This document shows, piece by piece, positions 53,414-61,272 of a stretch of DNA of 64,000 bases. Source of the stretch: Clostridia bacterium (GTDB lineage: Bacteria; Acidobacteriota; Terriglobia; Terriglobales; Acidobacteriaceae); NCBI GenBank assembly GCA_035561135.1, contig DATMYA010000008.1, forward strand, positions 558,001 to 622,000. The letters run 5' to 3'. The number at the start of each line of letters is the position of its first letter. Position 1 is the stretch's first letter. Under the pieces are notes generated by a model. The model was given only the letters and a program-made list of their open reading frames with translations. It searched no databases and was not told where the DNA came from. A program made the position numbers and the translations under genes.

Positions 53414-54994
53414 TCAGTCTGCCACAGGGACCTTGGTCGCGGCCTTCTCAACGGCACGAACACGACTGTGGGTGCGTCCGTAGCCGAAGTAAATGATAAG
53501 ACCAAGTGCGAGCCAGATGATGAGGCGCTCCCAAGTAACGGCAGGCAAGCTGGCCATGAGATAGAGCGCAACCACAATGCCTGCGATGGGCACGAATGGT
53601 ACCCACGGAGTTCTGAATGGACGCTTCAACTCAGGTCTACGCACACGCAGTATCCAGATGCCGGCGCACACGATAACGAAGGCCAGCAGCGTACCGATAC
53701 TGACGAGGTGGCTGAGATCGCTGATCGGCAGCAGCGCCGGCAGGAATGCGACGAGCACGCCAACAACGATGGTCGAGATCCAGGGCGTACGGAAGCGCGG
53801 GTGAATGGCGCCAGCCCATTTCCAGAGCAGTCCGTCGCGCGACATGGAGTAGAAGACGCGCGATTGGCCAAGCAACATGACGAGCATGACCGTGAACAGG
53901 CCGAAGATCGCGCCAGCCTTTACAACCAGGCTGCTGAGCTTAATGGCATGACCACCCAGGCTGACGGTCCAACCGATATTGGTGGCATCGATACCGACGG
54001 CGACCGGGTCAGGAACGTTGAGGCGCTGGTAGTTGACTACGCCAGTCAGCAGTCCCGAGACCAGGATGTAAAGCACGGTGCAGACGGCCAGAGAACCGAG
54101 GATGCCGATCGGCATGTCTTTCTGCGGGTTCTTAGCTTCCTGCGCAGCCGTGGAAACGGCGTCGAAACCGATATAGGCGAAGAAGACAACAGCCGCGCCG
54201 GTCGCAATGCCGGAGATTCCGAACTCGCCGTAGTTGCCGGTGTTTTTCGGGATGAAGTCGCTCCAATTCATGCGCGCGATACCGGGGTTGCGCAGAACGT
54301 AAGTCCCGGCAATGGCGATGAAGATGACTACGATAGCGAGCTTAACGATAACGATGGCGGAATTGAGGTTCGCCGATTCCTTGATGCCGATGACGAGCAC
54401 AGCCGTGACGAGAAGCACGATTGCAAACGCCACGATATTGAAGATACCGGTAGCCTGCGGAAGCGTGCTGGCATCAACGCCGGACGGCAGGGTGTTCATG
54501 AGAATCCAGCGATCCTGAAACAGGACCAGCTTGGCGCCAGGAACAGCAGTCCACTGCGGCGGGATGTGAAATCCGAGATCCTGTATGAAACTGACGAAGT
54601 ATCCGCTCCATCCGGAAGCGACCGTGGCTGCGCCAAGCGCGTACTCAAGCACAAGGTCCCAGCCGATGATCCACGCGACCAGTTCGCCAAGGGTGGCGTA
54701 ACCATAGGTGTAGGCGGAACCGGCGATCGGGATCAGCGACGCGAATTCTGCGTAGCAAAGGCCAGCGAAGGCGCACGCTACTCCGGCGAGAACGAAGGAG
54801 AGCATGATCGCGGGCCCAGCGTGCTGGGCAGCGGCCTGGCCGGTAAGCACGAAAATTCCTGCGCCAATAATCGCGCCGATCCCCAGGGTAATCAGGTTGA
54901 GTGGCCCAAGCGCACGCTTAAGGCTGTGTTCGCCTTCTTCCTTCGACTCGGACATAAGCATGTCCATTGGCTTAGTAATCCACAGCTTCGACAT
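53414..54994 (-). CDS. APC-family amino acid permease, cationic amino acid transporter type
   Basis: A 526-residue inner membrane transporter from the ATG at 54994, with AAGGAGAG upstream. After a 30-residue hydrophilic head come about 12-14 helices. Helix 1 has the substrate-binding GIGAIIGAGIFVLTGQ break; helix 3 region reads ELVAWIIGWDLVLEYALGAA, characteristic of the CAT/YfnA subfamily. Helix 6 holds FFAYIGFDAVSTAAQEAKNP. It should import amino acids with protons. The adjacent permease at 55092 is from another subgroup, so substrates probably differ. It has its own terminator. Confidence 0.9.
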   Translation of the reverse strand: MSKLWITKPMDMLMSESKEEGEHSLKRALGPLNLITLGIGAIIGAGIFVLTGQAAAQHAGPAIMLSFVLAGVACAFAGLCYAEFASLIPIAGSAYTYGYATLGELVAWIIGWDLVLEYALGAATVASGWSGYFVSFIQDLGFHIPPQWTAVPGAKLVLFQDRWILMNTLPSGVDASTLPQATGIFNIVAFAIVLLVTAVLVIGIKESANLNSAIVIVKLAIVVIFIAIAGTYVLRNPGIARMNWSDFIPKNTGNYGEFGISGIATGAAVVFFAYIGFDAVSTAAQEAKNPQKDMPIGILGSLAVCTVLYILVSGLLTGVVNYQRLNVPDPVAVGIDATNIGWTVSLGGHAIKLSSLVVKAGAIFGLFTVMLVMLLGQSRVFYSMSRDGLLWKWAGAIHPRFRTPWISTIVVGVLVAFLPALLPISDLSHLVSIGTLLAFVIVCAGIWILRVRRPELKRPFRTPWVPFVPIAGIVVALYLMASLPAVTWERLIIWLALGLIIYFGYGRTHSRVRAVEKAATKVPVAD

Positions 54995-55091
54995 CCCTTG
55001 ACTCTCCTTTACCTCGTGGACCGTTGTGGGGATCGGCACATACTGTTGTAGACGGAACGAGCTCTTCCTCGTGAGCGGCGAGGATGCAAGA

Positions 55092-56642
55092 CTACACCGC
55101 CTGGGGCCGCCGACGCGACCACAAGAAGTAAACCGGAATGCCCAGCAGAACAATAACCAGGCCCGGCCACGTGTATTGCGGTTTATAGCGCAACAAGACT
55201 ACATCAATAAAGAGCGCCATCACAATGTAGATTGCGGGCAGGACCGGATAGCCGAAAGCCCTGTAGGGACGGTCGGCATCCGGTCGAGTGCGGCGCAACA
55301 CGAATAATCCGGCGAGCGTAAGTACGTAGAAGACCAGCACGGCAAACATCGTGTAATCGAGCAACTGCCCGTAGGTTCCGCTGAGGCAGAGAACGCACGT
55401 CCAGATCGCTTGAACGACGAGCGAGATGGCGGGCGTCTTATATTTTGGATGCAACCGCGCCACGGGCCGGAAAAACAGGCCGTCCTTGGCCATCGCGTAG
55501 TAGACGCGCGCTCCGGCCAGAATCAATCCGTTGTTGCAGCCGAAAGTGGAGATGAGAATGGCGGCGGCCATGAGCTGCGCGCCGATGTTGCCGAACATCT
55601 GCTGCATGACCGCCGTTCCGACGCGGTCCTCCGATGCGTACTGTATGCCCCGGGACATGAGCGTCATCCCGTGGGGATCGCCCTGAAGCGGCAGCGCCAG
55701 CAAATAGACGATGTTCACGGCGATGTAGATGAGGATCACAGTGCCAGTGCCGATAGCTAGCGAAAGCGGCAGGTTGCGGCTTGGGTTCTTAACCTCACCT
55801 GCGGTAAAGGTGACGTTGTTCCAGGCATCGGCAGAGAACAGAGACCCGACCTGAGCGATGGCAAGGACGGTAAGTACTCCCACCATGGCCGTTTCGCCGG
55901 TTATACCGACCGGAATCTGGTGCAGCGTGCCCCATCCGGCGTTGTGCCAGAAGTTTGATCCAAAGTTCGCGGCGATGGCCTGCGCATTCGCGCCGAGCCA
56001 AAAGCCGAATCCAATCACAGCGAGCAGTGCAGCCGTTTTGGCGAATGTAAAAAAATTCTGGACGATTGCGCCGGTGCGCACGCCGAAGATATTCACAATC
56101 GAGAGCAGCAAAACGGAGACGATCGCGACGAGGTTCTGCGTGTTCAGGCCAACGTCCATGTTGCCGAGCACCATGGGGCCAACAAACAAGGGCGGAACTT
56201 TGTAGTGGAACGAAAGCCAGTTCGTGGACGAGATCGACGGGAAGAAGACGCCGAGGAATTTGCCGAAGGCCACACCGACAGCCGCGATGGTTCCGCACTG
56301 GATGACTAGAAAAAACGTCCAGCCGTAGAGGAATGCCCAGAGCGGGCCAAGCGACTCGCGCAGGTAAACATACTGGCCACCGGCGCGGGGCATCATGGCG
56401 GCGAGTTCGCCGTAGGCAAGCGCTGCGGTGATGGTCATGAAGCCCGTGATAACCCAGGCCATGATGAGCAGCGCGGGCGAACTGACGAGTCTCGCAATGT
56501 CGGCCGAAACGATGAATACCCCGGAACCGATCATGGAACCCATGACGAGGGTTGTGGCGCTGGTCAGACCAAGGCCTTTGACAAGCTCCTGGTCCTGCTG
56601 GCAGACGGTTTGGCCATTGGCCGTGAGTTGGGTCTGGCTCAC
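55092..56642 (-). CDS. APC-family amino acid permease, LAT-like
   Basis: A 516-residue transporter. The GTG at 56642 is chosen as start because CAGGAGC lies five bases upstream; an ATG at 56699 precedes that site. Helix 1 reads LVMGSMIGSGVFIVSADIAR; helix 3 region has MPRAGGQYVYLRESLGPLWA; helix 6 has LFSADAWNNVTFTAGEVKNP. These fit LAT/SteT-type amino acid exchangers or permeases. About 12 helices. A 97-base gap separates it from the first permease. The exact substrate cannot be told from sequence. Confidence 0.88.
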   Translation of the reverse strand: MSQTQLTANGQTVCQQDQELVKGLGLTSATTLVMGSMIGSGVFIVSADIARLVSSPALLIMAWVITGFMTITAALAYGELAAMMPRAGGQYVYLRESLGPLWAFLYGWTFFLVIQCGTIAAVGVAFGKFLGVFFPSISSTNWLSFHYKVPPLFVGPMVLGNMDVGLNTQNLVAIVSVLLLSIVNIFGVRTGAIVQNFFTFAKTAALLAVIGFGFWLGANAQAIAANFGSNFWHNAGWGTLHQIPVGITGETAMVGVLTVLAIAQVGSLFSADAWNNVTFTAGEVKNPSRNLPLSLAIGTGTVILIYIAVNIVYLLALPLQGDPHGMTLMSRGIQYASEDRVGTAVMQQMFGNIGAQLMAAAILISTFGCNNGLILAGARVYYAMAKDGLFFRPVARLHPKYKTPAISLVVQAIWTCVLCLSGTYGQLLDYTMFAVLVFYVLTLAGLFVLRRTRPDADRPYRAFGYPVLPAIYIVMALFIDVVLLRYKPQYTWPGLVIVLLGIPVYFLWSRRRPQAV

Positions 56643-57032
56643 ATTGCTCCTGAATAAGGCTGGCGCGAAGTGGGAGAGAATGTAGCACAGATTGTGCATG
56701 GCGTATGCACAAGTGAACGGCAGAAAACGATGCCTGCGTTTCGCGGACTGAGAGCAGATCGAAACCGAAAACCGTGTTGGACTGAGAACCGATGGTGTCT
56801 GGAGGAAGGTTGTCCTCCTGACGAGGACGTTAGTCCGATTCGAAGGATCTCTACTGTAACGCCACTCTCAACAACGCCAGTCTCAATCTTTTGCGCAGAT
56901 CTTAGCGGTCCTTCGACTTCGCAATTGCGTCGCTCCGTTCAGGAAGACAACAAGAAGCTCACAGAATCACGAAGCCAATAAGCTGATACGCCGGAGAAGC
57001 TGTGCGGCGGGCTGCTGGTGAAAGAAACTAAA
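56643..57032. other. 390-base intergenic region
   Basis: Holds the leader of the LAT-like permease and a family C repeat at 56902-56950. No credible gene. No terminator could be fixed for thiE, which ends at 57033. Confidence 0.5.
56902..56950. repeat. Dispersed intergenic repeat, family C copy 5 (inverted)
   Basis: GCGGTCCTTCGACTTCGCAA followed by TTGCGTCGCTCCGTTCAGGA. It is the inverse of the unit at 21530-21575 and shares its centre with 46649-46680. Confidence 0.65.
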
Positions 57033-57701
57033 TCAGCCCGCGAGAAGGTTCAAGAATTCCTTTGCCCGCTGGCGAGGATTTGCCAAGAGATCGGAGATGA
57101 CGGCCACGGAGTCCGCTCCTGCTTTGAGGACCGAATGGCAGTTAGCGCGGGTAATCCCGCCGATGGCGATTAGCGGTTTGTGGGTGGCGGCGCGGGCCGC
57201 GCGCACGCCTTCAAGTCCGACGACTGGGTCGGGATTCTGCTTGCTGCCGGTAGCGAAGACCGGGCCGATAGCGATGTAGTCGGCCGAGGTAGTGTCGGCG
57301 AGCGAAACTTGATCGACGTTGTGCGTAGACACGCCTATCCAGCGCTGGGGGCCAACTACCGTCCGCGCGCCCTCGGGCGAGAGATCATCCTGGCCGACGT
57401 GGACGCCATTGAAGCCGGCGGCGATGCAAAGGTCGGCACGATCATTCATGATGAGCCTGACTGCTGGGCCGAGCACGCGACGCAGTTCACGCGCGTGGGA
57501 AAGCACCGATGCTGCTTCGGCATCTTTCGCGCGAAACTGCATGAGAGTTACGCCGCCGGCCGTGAGTTCAGAGGCGAAGTTCAGGATTGCTTCGATGTCC
57601 CGAGATGGGCCGAGGTCGAGGATGGCGTAGAGCTTTGGAAATTCGTGCACGGAGGAAAAGGTACAAGGGGGACGGTGCAAGAAGCAAGAGAACAGTCCCA
57701 T
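57033..57701 (-). CDS. thiE: Thiamine-phosphate synthase ThiE
   Basis: A 222-residue TIM-barrel enzyme that joins HMP-diphosphate to thiazole phosphate, giving thiamine phosphate. Motifs: LMQFRAKDA (pyrophosphate and thiazole site), LIMNDRADLCIAAGFNGVHV with the Mg-binding Asp, GQDDLSPEGAR, IGVSTHN and the C-terminal IAIGGIT phosphate loop. The first 17 residues are not family-like, so a GTG at 57650 may be the real start; neither has a ribosome site. It follows accC by 79 bases across a terminator. No other thiamine gene and no TPP riboswitch is visible. Confidence 0.9.
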   Translation of the reverse strand: MGLFSCFLHRPPCTFSSVHEFPKLYAILDLGPSRDIEAILNFASELTAGGVTLMQFRAKDAEAASVLSHARELRRVLGPAVRLIMNDRADLCIAAGFNGVHVGQDDLSPEGARTVVGPQRWIGVSTHNVDQVSLADTTSADYIAIGPVFATGSKQNPDPVVGLEGVRAARAATHKPLIAIGGITRANCHSVLKAGADSVAVISDLLANPRQRAKEFLNLLAG

Positions 57702-57720
57702 TGGGCTTAACGACCAAAGA

Positions 57721-57748
57721 AGAAACGGCGGGTGAAACGCCCGCCGTT
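57721..57748 (-). terminator. Terminator of accC
   Basis: AACGGCGGG/CCCGCCGTT stem with a seven-base loop, followed by TCTTCTTT on the minus strand, 33 bases after the stop at 57781. Confidence 0.75.
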
Positions 57749-57780
57749 CAATTCACAATCCAACGAACCAACTCTTGCGG

Positions 57781-59142
57781 CTACTTGCCGGCTGCTTGCG
57801 CTTGAGCCAGGAACTCTTCCATGAACTTGGTGTCGAAGCGCCCGGCGATGAAGTTTGGATCTTTCAGGATGCGCCGGTGCAGCGGGATGCTCGTGTGGAT
57901 TCCCTCCACGATGAACATATCCAGAGCTCGCGACATGCGCGAGAGGGCTTCCTGCCGGTCTTTTCCGCGGACGACCAACTTGGCAATCAACGAATCGTAG
58001 TATGGCGGCACGATCGCTTCGGCATAGCACGCCGTGTCAACGCGAACTCCGGTCCCTCCCGGTGTGTGGAAGGTCGAGATCTTTCCCGCCGAGGGCGTGA
58101 ACTTTTCAGGATGTTCCGCATTGATGCGGCACTCGATGGCATGTCCACGATGAACGATGGGGCCATGGAGAACGGTGTCGAGCTTTTCTCCGGCGGCAAT
58201 CATGATCTGGCTCTTCACTAGATCGACGTCGGTGGTCATCTCTGTGACGGGATGCTCCACCTGGATACGCGTGTTCATCTCGATGAAGTGCAAGCTGCGA
58301 TCCTCATCCATGAGGAACTCGACCGTGCCGGCATTCACGTAACCGATTTCGTTCATGGTCTTTTGCAGGATTTTTCCCATCCTGGCGCGCAGTTCCGGAC
58401 TGACCATGACGGAGGGCGACTCTTCGAGCAACTTCTGGTGACGGCGCTGGATGCTGCACTCGCGCTCGCCGAGCGAGACGACGTTGCCATGCGCGTCCGC
58501 AAGTACCTGGAATTCGATGTGGCGCGGGCGCTCGATGAACTTCTCCATGTAGAGATCGCCGTTGCCGAATGCGGAGGCCGCTTCACTCTGTGCGGCATGG
58601 AAGAGGTTGGGAAGTTCTTCGGCGCCACGAATGACGCGCATACCGCGTCCTCCGCCTCCGGCAGAAGCCTTGACGATAACTGGGAAACCGACCTGGCGCG
58701 CCCATTCAAGAGCCTCTTCCGCCGAGCCGATCACGCCGTCCGAACCGGGCAGGATGGGGACGCCGGCCTTCTTCATGGCCATGCGTGCCTTTTCCTTTTC
58801 GCCCATCATGCGGATGATCTCCGGCGGCGGGCCGATAAACTTGATGCCGCAGGTTTCGCAGACTTCGGCGAAGTTGGCGTTCTCGCTGAGGAGTCCGTAG
58901 CCGGGGTGAATGGCGTCCACATTCGCAATCTCAGCGGCGCTGATGACGGCGGGGATGTTGAGGTAGCTTTCGCTGAGTCGCGGCGGGCCTATGCAAATGG
59001 CTTCGTCGGCAAATCGCACGTGCAGCGAGTTGCGGTCGGCTTCGCTATAAATAGCGACAGCCTTGATCCCAAGTTCCTTGCAGGCACAGATGACGCGGAG
59101 GGCAATCTCCCCCCGGTTGGCAATCAGGATCTTCTTAAACAT
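57781..59142 (-). CDS. accC: Acetyl-CoA carboxylase, biotin carboxylase subunit
   Basis: A 453-residue ATP-grasp enzyme. It opens [20 protein letters not shown]; the ATP loop is [42 protein letters not shown] and the catalytic [10 protein letters not shown] follow. It carboxylates the biotin carried by AccB with bicarbonate and ATP, the first half of malonyl-CoA synthesis for fatty acids. Length matches E. coli AccC. accB lies 140 bases upstream in the same direction, the standard pair; the carboxyltransferase genes accA and accD are not in the window. Confidence 0.96.
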   Translation of the reverse strand: MFKKILIANRGEIALRVICACKELGIKAVAIYSEADRNSLHVRFADEAICIGPPRLSESYLNIPAVISAAEIANVDAIHPGYGLLSENANFAEVCETCGIKFIGPPPEIIRMMGEKEKARMAMKKAGVPILPGSDGVIGSAEEALEWARQVGFPVIVKASAGGGGRGMRVIRGAEELPNLFHAAQSEAASAFGNGDLYMEKFIERPRHIEFQVLADAHGNVVSLGERECSIQRRHQKLLEESPSVMVSPELRARMGKILQKTMNEIGYVNAGTVEFLMDEDRSLHFIEMNTRIQVEHPVTEMTTDVDLVKSQIMIAAGEKLDTVLHGPIVHRGHAIECRINAEHPEKFTPSAGKISTFHTPGGTGVRVDTACYAEAIVPPYYDSLIAKLVVRGKDRQEALSRMSRALDMFIVEGIHTSIPLHRRILKDPNFIAGRFDTKFMEEFLAQAQAAGK

Positions 59143-59282
59143 GCGAGATGGCCGCGAGCGCGCGCACTTTGGGTCAAAGGTGGGCGGCGACTCCGTGTAA
59201 CCGGAGCGCCGGGCCCGCGCTCTGCGACTCTGAACCTCCTATGGCGGCCCTTGTCACCCCACCGGGCGCAGGCCGCTGCCGC

Positions 59283-59780
59283 TTATCGCGGCCGAATTGC
59301 GTATAGGGCTTGTCCGTACTCGACCGGTTGGCCATTGGCAACGAGTATCTTGACGACTTCACCTGTGACGTCGGACTCGATCTCGTTCATCAACTTCATG
59401 GCTTCCACGATGCACAAGGGTTGGCCGGCCGTGACCTGATCGCCGACTTTGATGAAAGGCGGAGAACCCGGTGAAGGCGCTTCGTAGTACGTACCTACGA
59501 TGGGTGACTTGACGATGTGCAGAGTCTCTTCCGGTTCCGCCGGAGCGACGATGGGCGCAACGGGAGCCGACGCAGAAATACTTTGCCCGGCTGATGCCGA
59601 TGCGGCGTGCATGGGCGGTGCTGAGATGGGCGCAGGCGGGGGGGCCTGTGCCGCGGAGACATACTGCGGTTCCTGTGCGCGCTTGATGCGCACCTTTACA
59701 TCGCCACGCTCGAGTTCGAACTCGGCGATGTCTTTCTCGATCAAGAACTCTATCAATTCCTTCAGCTCTTTTTGATTCAT
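59283..59780 (-). CDS. accB: Biotin carboxyl carrier protein of acetyl-CoA carboxylase
   Basis: A 165-residue protein. Residues 1-35 form the N-terminal helix-and-strand that binds AccC; 36-85 are a Pro/Ala linker; 86-163 are the biotinyl domain. The biotin site is EAMKLMNE with Lys129, Leu replacing the usual Met after Lys. The exposed thumb loop (TYYEAPSPGSPPFIKVG) typical of AccB is present, which separates it from other biotinyl domains. It shuttles carboxybiotin between AccC and the carboxyltransferase. Start is well defined by MNQKELKEL at the family's usual position. An M24 peptidase gene precedes it, a frequent neighbour (aminopeptidase-efp-accB order, here without efp). Confidence 0.95.
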   Translation of the reverse strand: MNQKELKELIEFLIEKDIAEFELERGDVKVRIKRAQEPQYVSAAQAPPPAPISAPPMHAASASAGQSISASAPVAPIVAPAEPEETLHIVKSPIVGTYYEAPSPGSPPFIKVGDQVTAGQPLCIVEAMKLMNEIESDVTGEVVKILVANGQPVEYGQALYAIRPR

Positions 59781-59919
59781 CGTCCGTCTTGGGCAGACCG
59801 CAATACAGCGCGGCCGCGATGTGCGGCACCCGCGTTCTGGTGCGGGTGAAATTGTGCAGGCACCCTGCGAGCGTTGCTCGAAAGGGATTCCGCGGCACCC
59901 GAGCGGTGGACAGCCGGGC

Positions 59920-60990
59920 TCAGAGTTCGATTAGCTCTTTACTAGCTGGCGTCAAAACCTCGCAACCGGTTTCGGTGACGACAACCATGTCTTCTATACG
60001 AATGCCAGCCTTGCCCGGCAGGTAGATGCCGGGTTCGATGGTGATGACCATTCCCTGCCGGAGTTGTTCGCGTTGCGCGCGCGCAACCCGCGGCTGCTCG
60101 TGAATCTCAAGCCCAACGCCATGTCCGGTTGAATGCGTGAAGTAACGATCCAGGCGGGCTCGACGCAGCACGGAACGTGCTGCCTCATCCACCTTTCCCA
60201 ACTCCACTCCCGGCGCAACGGCGTCAATGGCGGCCATCTGCGCATCCAGCACCGCGCCGTACAGCGCGCGATACTCGCTCGAAACACGGCCAACGTGTAC
60301 GGTGCGGGTCATGTCTGAGCAATAACCGTGAAGTATAACACCGAAGTCTAGGACCACGAACCCTTTAGCTGCGACGCCATCGACGGACGCAACGCCATGC
60401 GGAAGCGCCGAGCGTGCGCCGGATGCAACGATGGTTTCAAACGACATGCCTTCCGCACCTGCACGCCTGGCGGCATACTCGATTTCAGCGGCAACCGTGG
60501 ACTCGGGCACGCCGGGCTTAATGGCGCGCAAGGCTGGCTTGAGTAACTTCGCGCCGAGAACAACGGCGTAGCGTATGCGCTCGACCTCTTCCGCTTCCTT
60601 GACACTGCGCAGAACTTCAACGAGTCCGGACGTTTCTCTCAGGCGTGTGTGCTTGGGGAGAACCTTGCGCAAGCCGGCGCGCATGGTGAGAGACACGTGA
60701 TCGGCTTCCACCCCGATGCTCGAAATCTTCTTGCCTATAGCGTTCGCAGCGGCAGCGAGCGGCGAACCCTTTGCAACGACGACACGAGCGCCTTTCACCT
60801 GCGCACGAGCCTGCTCGCCGTAGCGTCCGTCGGTGAAGAAGACGGGACGCGGGGTCATGAGAAGCACTCCGGCGCTGCCGGTGAATCCGCAGAGGTAGCG
60901 AACGTTGGAAAGGTGCGTGACAAGCAGCGCGTCCAGGCGAAGGCGTTCGCAGCTTTGCAGAAGACGGCGCTGACGGCCAGAGTAGTCCAT
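59920..60990 (-). CDS. M24-family Xaa-Pro aminopeptidase
   Basis: A 356-residue metallopeptidase. An N-terminal creatinase-like domain (1-125, with VTHLSNVRYLCGFTGSAGVL) precedes the pita-bread catalytic domain. The five metal ligands are visible: Asp in VLDFGVILHG, Asp in YCSDMTRTV, His in THSTGHGVGLEIHE, Glu in TIEPGIYLPG and Glu in GIRIEDMVVV. It removes an N-terminal residue that precedes proline, using two Mn or Co ions in the cytoplasm. The length is that of YpdF/PepQ-like short members, not the longer E. coli PepP. It precedes accB by 139 bases on the same strand. Confidence 0.92.
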   Translation of the reverse strand: MDYSGRQRRLLQSCERLRLDALLVTHLSNVRYLCGFTGSAGVLLMTPRPVFFTDGRYGEQARAQVKGARVVVAKGSPLAAAANAIGKKISSIGVEADHVSLTMRAGLRKVLPKHTRLRETSGLVEVLRSVKEAEEVERIRYAVVLGAKLLKPALRAIKPGVPESTVAAEIEYAARRAGAEGMSFETIVASGARSALPHGVASVDGVAAKGFVVLDFGVILHGYCSDMTRTVHVGRVSSEYRALYGAVLDAQMAAIDAVAPGVELGKVDEAARSVLRRARLDRYFTHSTGHGVGLEIHEQPRVARAQREQLRQGMVITIEPGIYLPGKAGIRIEDMVVVTETGCEVLTPASKELIEL

Positions 60991-61080
60991 GGAGTGGATT
61001 GTAGAGAGTCGCGGGTCGCGAGTCGAGGGTCGCCTGATTGCTATTCAAACCGGGTGCATGCGGAAAACAAAATCAGAGGA

Positions 61081-61110
61081 GTCCTCCTGAGCGAAGCGAT
61101 GGATCTGCAA
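61081..61110. repeat. Truncated family C repeat
   Basis: TCCTCCTGAGCGAAGCGATG then GATCTGCA matches the opening word of 4889-4976 (TCATCCTGAGCGAAGC). The rest is missing. The surrounding gap 60991-61272 also holds a short GTCGCGAGTCG-type low-complexity run (61007-61033) and the pilQ terminator. Confidence 0.45.
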
Positions 61111-61190
61111 TTGAGCCATTCACGGACGAAACCAAACTTCAACAGCGCCAAATAACGACACACAGTGTTCTTGAGATTGCTCTTGCCGGC

Positions 61191-61218
61191 AAAAAGAACG
61201 GGCCTCCGAAGAGGCCCG
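61191..61218 (-). terminator. Terminator of pilQ
   Basis: GGGCCTC/GAGGCCC stem with a four-base loop; GTTCTTTTT follows on the minus strand. It lies 55 bases after the stop at 61273. Confidence 0.8.
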
Positions 61219-61272
61219 CCGAGGAGAACAACAGCAACAGAGAGCGCCGGTGTGCTGGGCACCGGCGGAAGA

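Noticed and set aside
53303..55051. A 582-codon open frame on the + strand
   Set aside because: It lies antisense to the APC permease gene, its translation is rich in Asp, Glu, His and Arg without domain character, and the permease on the other strand is unmistakable. It is a by-product of GC-rich codon use.
57702..57780. Possible TPP riboswitch ahead of thiE
   Set aside because: The space is only 79 bases and is largely the accC terminator; the CUGAGA and related TPP core words are absent.
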